A DNA stretch of 64,000 nucleotides from Marsupella aquatica (taxonomy: Eukaryota; Marchantiophyta). The translations under genes were made by a program, and so were the position numbers. Below the pieces are notes generated by a model. The model saw only the letters and a program-made list of their open reading frames with translations, was not told the DNA's origin and ran no database searches. Numbering within the stretch: position 1 is the first letter of the stretch; every line of letters starts with the position of its first letter. The stretch covers positions 31,992,001-32,056,000 of the forward strand of contig OZ316891.1 of assembly GCA_973895155.1 (NCBI GenBank), given 5' to 3'. Below are positions 55,790-64,000 of this stretch, in pieces.

Positions 55790-56157
55790 AGAAACATACC
55801 TATGACAGTAAGCATACGTATAGACCTATGCGCACCGTAGCGCTAGGCCCTGTGTGTACGGGCCCGATATGAAGACCCCTTCTCACCAGAACTATCATGA
55901 GCGCAGATCTGATCCCCAACCTTGGTTCCTTGGGATTGAGCTTGGGTGATGTGTGATAGAGCTTTGCTATGATAGTCTGGTGTTAAGGGCATAAATTGGT
56001 GTTTACCGGCCTTCACAACATCCCTTCGTGATCCTCAGGTACAAGGAGATGGTTTTGGCACCCATAGTGACGTCTTTGGTGTTAAGACCCATGTCAATCG
56101 CATGACACAAATCACATCTTTTAAATAAATGTGATATTTGAACTAACGTAGCTTGTT

Positions 56158-56760
56158 ATGGTTGGTCGCAGTTGGACTTATTTTACTGTTGGCAGATTGT
56201 TGTTTCCTGTTGCCTGGGGGTGTCACTGTAAACTTACTAGGGGTGGGCTCAAATCTTGGCAGCAGACTTTGGTGGGTATGTTGCCTTTCCTACATCACCA
56301 GGCGCTATGTAGGCTCCTCCTACGGGTTGCCACATGGCTGGCCACTGTTTGGACTCTCCTGCATGGGTTGGTGTTGAAACATATTTTGGCACCGCCTGAG
56401 GATGCAAGAGACGATGAATCTTATTTTTCAGCAGATGAAATAGAAGAGCATAATGTTGTCGGGACTTCCTTGTTGCCTGGTTTGCCAGATGATATAATGT
56501 TGTCAGATGTGTGGCTCAGAATTCTTCTATGGTCAACCGCACAAGACATTTGCAAATATAGACTAATTAGCACACAATGGAGGGACTTGGTAGCTAGCTC
56601 CCCCCAGTGGAGGGCATTACAACCACTTCTTGTAGGCACAGATCGAACCCCACCCTGGTATGCCCATGGCATACTCCTTGATGACCTGATGTACATGCCA
56701 GTGTACCTCAGGTGTGAATACCATCGAGAACAGGGTGGGTATCCAGATGAGCTCTGGTAA
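56158..56760 (+). CDS. F-box-like protein, 200 residues
   Basis: ATG 56158 to TAA, uninterrupted. Residues about 1-85 are hydrophobic and basic (LLRVATWLATVWTLLHGLVL could be membrane-associated or a non-coding extension). An acidic stretch (DDESYFSADEIEEH) follows, and then an F-box-like motif at about 107-155: LPDDIMLSDVW, ICKYRLISTQWRDLVASSP and W. F-box proteins recruit substrates to SCF ubiquitin ligases. The C-terminus is short with no Kelch or LRR repeats, so it is truncated compared with typical family members. A CACTA-like terminus begins 9 bp after the stop and may have cut off the 3' part. Confidence 0.55.
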   Translation: MVGRSWTYFTVGRLLFPVAWGCHCKLTRGGLKSWQQTLVGMLPFLHHQALCRLLLRVATWLATVWTLLHGLVLKHILAPPEDARDDESYFSADEIEEHNVVGTSLLPGLPDDIMLSDVWLRILLWSTAQDICKYRLISTQWRDLVASSPQWRALQPLLVGTDRTPPWYAHGILLDDLMYMPVYLRCEYHREQGGYPDELW

Positions 56761-56768
56761 TAACGTGA

Positions 56769-56870
56769 CACTAGAAGAAACCGGCCCTATCTGAGACCCT
56801 CCCTTACATGACTTACTTGAGACCTTTGGAAATCAGTGACTCCAAGGTTATTGGTGTCATCTTTGTTACA
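56769..56870 (+). mobile_element. Second CACTA-like terminus
   Basis: CACTAGAAGAAACCGGCCCT closely resembles the terminus at 39628 and has the same orientation. The matching opposite end was not found, so the element is unbounded. It is a distinct family by its subterminal sequence (GAGACCCTCCCTTACATGAC). Confidence 0.6.
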
Positions 56871-59800
56871 CCTTCTCAACTAAGTTTTGGTGAATTTTTG
56901 GAGAGTCGTATCTTTAACTATTTGGAGTGTTGCAATTGGAACTTAGTGTAGGCAATTATTTTGAAGTTTTATAAGTGACTCAGCACAATTATAATAGCGC
57001 TTTCTGCCATCTTTATCACCATGGTTGCACATATATAAGAACAATGTAACTTTGGCTCTTATTAAATAATAATCTCGGCCCACATCCCAAATCCAACCCA
57101 TACATATATACTTTATTTGTATGATTCACAAAATGATTATAGGTGTGGCTATATATACCTGAGGCCGGTGCAATTGCAAGTCGCGCGCCATGATGCAGGC
57201 CACTGGTTAATTACTCCATCATACAAACAAAAAGACACACACTAAACCCACTAACATCATTTGGCAACGTTCTGTCTCCAAATATACCCCTTGGCCAATT
57301 TCAAATGGTTGCAGCTCCCTTCATGTAGGAATATTGAACGGCCCAATATAAGGGACTCTTTTTGTTAAGGGTACAATGTAATGCCTTTGCCGCAAGACCA
57401 CTTCTACCTACTCTTCCTTGTAATATGTGTTGCCCTCAATTGGCTTCATGAACCCCTTCACCTAATGGACCATGCCGCAAGTTTCCACATGCTACATGGT
57501 AATGCCTTTGCCCATCGAGTGTTTTGCCCGAACCCCTTGTGCCAAAACCCATGGGAGAAACAACGAGTGCCTTTGCGCGCATAGAGTGTCGGCATTTGGT
57601 GAGCGGGAAGGAAGAGCCAAACATCGTCAGGCTTGGGCTTTCGAGTGAATCCTATCGAGCTTCTTTGAGTGTCTTGTCTCCGCGCTTGCAGGAGACCCTG
57701 CTTGGATTCTTGCTACTATTGGGAGCTCGGGGTTGGAAGGAGGGTTGAGTCATTGGTGGTGGAAGGAGCTGTGGGTTTAGGAGGCTGCTTATTGCGAGCA
57801 CAAAACATTGCAGCGGTGACATTGCTAGGTTTTGCGATTGTGCTGTGGGTTTAGGCCGGGTTACTATGAGCTTATGTTGTTGCAGCACTACCGTGGATAA
57901 GGGGCTGTGGAGGACCGAGGAGCTACGACGTAGAACTGAGGAGCTGCAAAAAAGTGGGGAGTGATCTTGAAGGCCAACTATCTAGCGTGAGGTGGATCAT
58001 CGTGGTTGCAATAGCGACCGGGCCCTGTTTTGCATTGGCACTGTCAGTAAGACAGTTTGTGGACGCGCGAAAGAGTCGCAAGGAGTTGTTCTTGCGGGCT
58101 GACACAACTTCATGGGAGTGTTGAAGGTTTAGGGTGAGCAACAGTGGAGAGCTCATTGCTTGGTGGCAGGATTCAAGGTCGTCGGCACATTGTGGACATC
58201 TCACAAAGTTCATTGTGTGAGGTGGATGATAGGGTTGCAAGGCCAACCGGGCCCTACTTTTGCATTGAGCAATGTGAGTGAGGTGAGGGGACCTATTGCT
58301 ACCCTTTATGTTTGCGCTCCCATTGCCCCGATTATTGCTTGACAGCTTGCTGCGGAGTTTGTGAGGAGAGCGGAGTTTGTGAGGAGAGACATTGCAACCC
58401 TTTCTCGAACAAAATCTCTGGAGGTGGATAGGGTGGCCGCATTTTAGGTTTGTGGAGGACATTGTTTTGCTTGCATTTGCATTGTTCTTGTTGCGGACAT
58501 TGGATTTCAACAGCGAGGCTTTGAGGCGGAGTTGGAGTGGAGGTGAACATTGATCTCAACTGAGTGAGTTTGAGCTGCAACATAGGTGGACATTGCATCT
58601 GCTTTGAACCGCACTCCTCGGGAACAACTCTGGCATTTAAGCTTTCGGCGCTTCTCTTACTGCCGTGAACAACTCTGTAAGGTTGTAGGCAATAGTGCGC
58701 TTAGTGAGGTCCTACTTAGTCAAGAGCAACTTCTTCCTATCAAAGACACGCTTGGGATCCCAAACTCACATGATTGTCTGTTGAATGTGCTTTTTCACTG
58801 TCTCTCCCCACGTCTCTCTTGGCAAAACTAGATGATACTCCAGCCTTTTACGATTCCTCTGTTTCATCAGTGTGTCAATCACTCCCTCACTTCTCATACC
58901 ATAGTTACCTTCCCTATCAACATCGCTCTCATTGGAGCTGAAATCATCTTCTTGCGTCCTTCACAGCATCTGCTTAACGTTTGTGTAACCGGGAGTTACC
59001 AGGCCCTTTGAGTTTTTCATTGTTTGCCTATGGTGCTGGCATTATTGTCACACTTGTTCTCATTCCGCAGTGCACTATTTGCAATTCAATTATCCTTCAG
59101 AATTCTGTCAAAAGGTGAAGTATTAGTAAGTCCGACTACATTTTCCCTTTACTCACAATTTCATTTCATAATCGCCTACGTGTGGGAGCATTCCACAAAC
59201 TGAGCAAAGGTGCAACTGTGGTGGAGATATGCGGAGCTGAGCTAAGCTAAATCTTGGCAGGTCCTCATCAATTGAGCGCAGGCTGGACTGACATGAGCGT
59301 TACTATTCAAAGAGGAAGCTGCTGAGTGCATGGAGCTGCAATTGACATTTGGTACTAATTGCTGATTTTGTTGGAGCTTCCTTTGCGCAAGCTAGGTGTA
59401 TTCTGACCTTGGAGCTACCGGGGCCGCTACTGGAAGGTACTATTGCTCCTGACTACCATGACTGTAATGTCGGATATATGCGTGAATTGTCGTTTGAGTA
59501 ATGCTTGTAAAATCTTGTAATGCTTGTAAAATCTTTCAAAGTTTGTGAAGGTAAGATAAACTGTGGAGTCTCTCTGTCATTCTTCTTGTTCCAAGCCTAC
59601 AACTCGTCCTTTTTGCCATGTCCTCTTCTGTATCCTGTTTTGTATCTTGTATTTTGTCACTTTAAATTGTCCATGATGTTGTGAGATGTTTCATTCGTTC
59701 TAGTTCGCTCTGGTTCAAGTCATTACTCAGTAAGTCAAATCTTCCATGGTTAGAAATTAAAGACAAGCTTAAAGAAACTAAATGGCAGTCCAATATTTGA

Positions 59801-61719
59801 GTTGGGGAAAATAATGAGGAAATGAATGAGGTACAGGATACACATAAATAAAAATGACTGTGAGCTGCAGCTGGTCAGGTGGAGGGGATTGCAAACGCGC
59901 TACCATCAGCGACACATCTCAACTTTCCGCAACGAGCGCTGTTGACATTCGGCTGGTTGTAAGTGTATTTCGAAATTGACCCTAACTTGCTTATGAAAAT
60001 AAAACACTTCAAGCTATGAATATAATTACAGGAATGACATTTAAGGCCACCGCATGTTTGGTATTGGGTTCTCTAGAATTTTGGTACCCTCTTTCCTCAC
60101 CTCAAATTTGAACAATGATGGTAGTCTCAGGCTCCGTATTGCCTACAATCAGTGGTACTCAGCGTGGGAGCTGTTGAGGCTGATTTTGAGCCGAGCTTAC
60201 CTGAGCACACTTGGGAGCTGCTGCATTGACAGGTCTGAAACTCTGACGGGTTGGCTTAAATCCTTTGCTTCCTTGTGCTCTATTTTGGGGAGTTAATAAA
60301 GTTTGGCCTTGAAATGGTTACTTACACTTATGTTTGAAAGTTGACCTGTAACTCCCCTGAGACCGGTACTCTGTCAGTTCCGCTGGTAGTCTGTCTGTCG
60401 GGTTCTTTCTAATTTTGGTAGTCTGTTTGTTGGGTTCTTCAACTCCAGACATCTGAAATTTTTCCCCTCTCGCTGTATCCACTGATGCCAACTCACTTTC
60501 ATCACCTCAATTCTGAACAATGATGGTAGTCTCAGGCTCCATACTGCCTATAGTGAATGGTACTTGGTAAAGTTTCTATTGTCTCAATCGTACTTGAATT
60601 CGAGGAGAATAAGAAGAAGCCAAGGTCATTAATTATGTTGGTTGTGTCGACTCCTTGTTTTGTGTATTGTGACTTTGGCTCTAATGTGTGAGAGCTTCTA
60701 GCTGCGATGTCCACCTCAGATGAAGTGATTTGTCTCACAATGCCATTGCTCATGAAACCTTGCTTCTGCTGATGAAACCTTGGATCTTCTTAATCAAATG
60801 CTTGCTGCCTTGTTACAACGTTTGTCCAGTTGACCGCTTCAGTGCCTATTCTTCATTTCCTGTTGTTCCATTTTTGGATATTTTTGCTTAAGGAACCTGC
60901 ATTTCCTTCCCTGTCCCCATGCTATCTCCACTGCACCTTCCATTGCTAGCTATGCTGATTCCTTCCACTGCTAGCTCTAGACAATGATGCAGTCCAAATG
61001 CTGATCAGTCTCACTGGGGTTGCCGGTGCAGACATGACTCGCACTGTGTGATTGTAGTTTTGTTTTGTCGGGAAGAATGTGTTTGGCTAAGATGCTAGAT
61101 TGTGGCTTGTCTTCTTGCTTCTAGCTCGTGTATATTCAATTAATAGAAGCTAGGAACGAAGTGAAAATTGAATTTCCTTATATTAAGCATCTTGACCTAG
61201 AAACTCAATACATAAACTCCAGGAGTCCCTTGGGACATAAAATGAGCCAAATTGTTTCAAAATTGGGAACCTGCACCCGCACTACTCAAACAAATGTGTT
61301 GGGCCTGGTGGCCTTGTAAGTCATCTTCAGCTTTCGCAATGGAGGTTGAATCTTGCGGTACGTCAAGGGGAACTTGATCTTCGAATCATGGAACTGCTTG
61401 GTACTTTCTCGCTTGCACAGAGAGACAGGGACTGTCGTAGTCTTGATGATCTGGATGCAAGGGAACCGAACTCTATGACAAGAAGCCATCTCATCATACA
61501 TCTGCTCTACAGCTCCGTTCAACGTGGTATGACGATATTCCTTGTACATGTTGTGATAACCTGTACGACTCTAATACCTCACCCAGATACCGAAGTTCTT
61601 TTGTTTGTGGTGGGCTTCTTTTCGAAGATCTGGTAGACACATTATTCAGCATTTGCTAACTTCAAAACTAGAAGGGTAACACATTAAACAACAGAGAAAC
61701 TCACAAGTTCATCCTCCTT
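56871..61719. other. Non-coding tract with minor duplications
   Basis: No convincing gene. Direct repeats: 57980-58040 against 58208-58270 (GTGAGGTGGAT..., GGGCCCT.TTTTGCATTG), and 60085-60150 against 60490-60560 (GAACAATGATGGTAGTCTC, then AGGCTCC.TA.TGCCTA). Plus-strand frames here are short and motif-free. Confidence 0.5.
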
Positions 61720-62642
61720 TGGTCCTTTAGAGTCTGTACTTTGATTATGAAGTTTGACTGAGTTTCTATTTACTGAAAGAATGTGACTGTGTAAGAGTTC
61801 CGTTTGGCAGTGGATTGGTTGAAGCACTTCATGCTAGTGTGTTGTCCACAGCTCTTCAACCAGCTTTCGTATTCCTTGTCTTTCACCACTTACGATGACA
61901 TCAATTCAGCTAAGACCATAGAAGGTTCCAAAGCATCTAACTTGTAAAATCGCATTCTGTTACATCAAGGACTAAGGTGTTGGGTGCCAAAGGAGACAGC
62001 ACAACAAACACGCTGAAAAGACTTCAGGACTAGGTTCAACAAGGTAGTGAAGGTGCTTAGAGCCATAGTAAGTATGCATTCTGTATCTTTCTCTGTTGAT
62101 GTGAGCTTGTGCATAATGGGAGTTGTAGTTGGCAAGAGTTCCAAATATGAATAGATCCAGAAGTATGTGATCATGTACTTGCTCTATAAAGTTCTGAAGA
62201 TATAAGCATTTTCTGTTAGACCAGGCAACTTGGGAGTTGGTAAGTGTCCCCTGCATCTGAGGGGCTACACCAGGGGCATCAGTGGAGGTTCACTTGCACA
62301 ACACGACAGCCAGTGAATTTTCTCTCTACTGCAACCTGCAAGGTGAGACTTTCGGTCTTTCTGGATGAAAAAACAGGATTTTAATATGATTGATATACAT
62401 GTCCGTTGAGAACATGGGTTTATCACCAAGCTCTTTGTCTTAGGAAACTCATAAACTCAGAATCAAATATGTACTATGCATGTTTCATGCTATGTGTATA
62501 CTATGACCTGTAGTTGGAACCAAGACAGTGAGTGGGAACTGATTAGTTTAGGTTGGTTGCTGTTGGCAAGGCAAGTCAACCTCCTGCTCACCTTGCTCAT
62601 CAAAGGACGTGAATAGAGGACATCACAACAAAAGCAACACTT

Positions 62643-63092
62643 ATGGTGAGGACCCGCAACGCTGAACATGTGCGGCTTGCACGCAAGGCAGAGATGTTGC
62701 ACCTTGAGTATGTCAGACTTGGGATCCTTCCAGCCCAGTCTGCATGGTACTTTGAGTACCCTGTTGTTTCCAGGAACAACTACAGCCGGCCTCTACCTGC
62801 TTCAGTACCCTTCCCGACATCCTTGGTATTTGTGTCTCTTGTACATGACCTGCCACAAATTAGGTGCCAAGGGTGTGTGCACAGTTGCCAATATGACTGT
62901 CCTGCCTATAGGGCTTCTGGCCCAGAATTGGATGACCGTTCTCTTGGATGCCGATTTTTGCACAGAGCACAATGTATCATCTGGAACCACTCGCCATCCT
63001 GCAGTGTGCCTGGTGATGTCACTTGTCCTGCCCTCCCAGACCCCACCACTGGTGGCTTTGGTGTCTACACATGTTTGGATCACATGCTCTAG
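62643..63092 (+). CDS. Cys-rich hypothetical protein, 149 residues (copy 2)
   Basis: Intact ATG-to-TAG frame. N-terminus MVRTRNAEHVRLARKAEM, then EYVRLGILPAQSAWYFEY, and a Cys cluster (CQGCVHSCQYDC, later C-x8-C and CSVPGDVTC) that could bind zinc. Copy 1 has a 4-base insertion near the start. It lies about 0.8 kb upstream of the EDM2-like start in both units, so it may be a separate gene or an upstream exon. No known family recognised. Confidence 0.5.
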   Translation: MVRTRNAEHVRLARKAEMLHLEYVRLGILPAQSAWYFEYPVVSRNNYSRPLPASVPFPTSLVFVSLVHDLPQIRCQGCVHSCQYDCPAYRASGPELDDRSLGCRFLHRAQCIIWNHSPSCSVPGDVTCPALPDPTTGGFGVYTCLDHML

Positions 63093-63861
63093 AGGACCAC
63101 TTGTCACACCGCATGCACAGACCAAATACCATTGACCTATAGCTTAACACTCTGACTTCAACACAAAGGATATTTACTTAAAATTTTGATGTATGAGCAA
63201 TTTTGGGTCCAGGGTTTAGGGTCAACAGTACATAACTTATCCTATTATGCCTGCACTAAGCAAAATATCCTAATTTAAGAGGCTAGCAAACTCGCTTAAA
63301 AGTCTCTATTGAAAGACTGCTTTAATATTGCTTTAACCTGGTGAACATTGCAACGTTGAATGAATTAATGGGCCATGTGATAACCTGCAAAATGTGATTT
63401 ATGCCTCACTTATTTGTCTCAGCCACTATCATAGCCTATTTAGGATGTATAAATTTCAACCCTTATGACACTGCTTCATACCAATCCTCTTCGAAGAATG
63501 CCTGTTTTACATGTCACGACTATTGTATGTGATTCAAATGCATGAAATGTTGTTGCAGATCTCCTTTGGTGAATCATAGCCACAATTAAAATTGAGGTGT
63601 TGGTGGAGAAATTGTATTAGGGGATCAGTTTTGTGTGTGGGCTCAACATACCAAAAGTATGTCTACTCTGCATCCTTGTGTGGCCATTCCAATTCATTGC
63701 AGTAGCAAATACCTTTGTACCTTAAATGCTAAATATATTTTACTTTCTGTGCAGTCTGCTAAATTGCAGAGTCTATCTAAATGCCTTTGTACCTTAAATG
63801 CTAAATATATTTTACTTTCTGTGCAGTCTGCTGAATTGTAGAGTCTATCTCATGCGCAGGC

Positions 63862-64000
63862 ATGGCACGGCCTAAAATTCAAGCCAAAAAGCGTGTGACA
63901 GAGGTGAGAAACACAAGTGTACTTGGGGCAGATGCTACTAACTTCTCTGCAAGTCAGATTTTCCAGAAGGCAGCTCATTGTTGTGCCATTTGTGACAATG
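63862..64000 (+). CDS. EDM2-like PHD zinc-finger gene, copy 2 (partial, runs off window)
   Basis: ATG 63862 opens a frame (MARPKIQAKKRVTEV...) that runs without interruption into the PHD finger (AAHCCAICDN) at the window edge. The four bases that break copy 1 are absent, so this copy has the better claim to being functional. Its 3' half cannot be judged. Confidence 0.65.
   Translation, partial: MARPKIQAKKRVTEVRNTSVLGADATNFSASQIFQKAAHCCAICDN

Larger units (their letters stand above)
53627..56157. other. Spacer with GGGTTAG-type array
   Basis: Apart from the repeat at 54030-54380 and the hairpin at 55774, I see no gene. Frames at 54406-55791 are short and unrelated. Confidence 0.5.
61720..64000. 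repeat. Tandem segmental duplication, unit 2 (partial)
   Basis: Second copy of the block at 43340-45250, same orientation. It is cut by the window end inside the PHD finger. Confidence 0.92.

Noticed and set aside
39628-56785. One CACTA element bounded by the termini at 39628 and 56769
   Set aside because: Both termini have the same orientation. A single element needs them inverted, so they belong to two elements or nested insertions.

Overview
This is nuclear DNA of a land plant. Supporting signs are a Ty1/copia element primed by initiator tRNA-Met, a plant-type non-LTR retroelement, CACTA-type termini, EDM2-like PHD zinc fingers, an F-box gene and an intron-containing kinase-like gene. The species cannot be read from the sequence. 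The protein flavour and base composition make me lean, with low confidence, to a non-seed plant. No rRNA, tRNA, CRISPR or bacterial feature was seen. Coding density is low and most recognisable protein sequence is mobile or decayed.

Layout. (1) 1-3,900: dispersed and tandem repeats, including a ~540-bp direct duplication and two short satellites. (2) 3,900-14,535: a broken LINE on the minus strand, split by a young Ty1/copia element (6983-13459) with near-identical LTRs and a GAGCA target duplication. The LINE also carries a 142-bp inverted duplication. (3) 14,537-19,050 (copy A) and 30,125-39,627 (copy B): two copies of one segment. It holds a kinase-like gene (intact in B, truncated in A), a promoter-like stretch, and a minus-strand gene with a plant-transposon-like domain (damaged in both). 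Comparing the copies exposes three insertions as filled and empty sites: a 288-bp MITE in A, a 4,663-bp element in B, and a CACTA terminus at the right end of B. (4) 19,050-28,700: C-rich minisatellite, AT-rich spacer and a few decayed coding fragments. (5) 39,628 to the end: a long tract that starts at the CACTA terminus. It contains an EDM2-like PHD gene, a broken tandem-BRCT gene, an F-box gene, a second CACTA-like terminus, and a second copy of the PHD gene block (from about 61,720) that runs off the window.

The most unusual signals are these. The first exon of the kinase-like gene differs by 37 of 241 bases (27 of 80 residues) between copies whose flanking non-coding DNA differs by only a few percent. 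The 4.66-kb element has no visible LTRs and one ~1,124-codon frame (transposon-like domain plus a long coiled coil) crossed by only two stops. Several otherwise open frames are cut by single in-frame stops, mostly TGA, and in one case the sister copy has CGA at that position, which points to cytosine deamination. A ~18.8-kb tandem duplication carries EDM2-like PHD genes.
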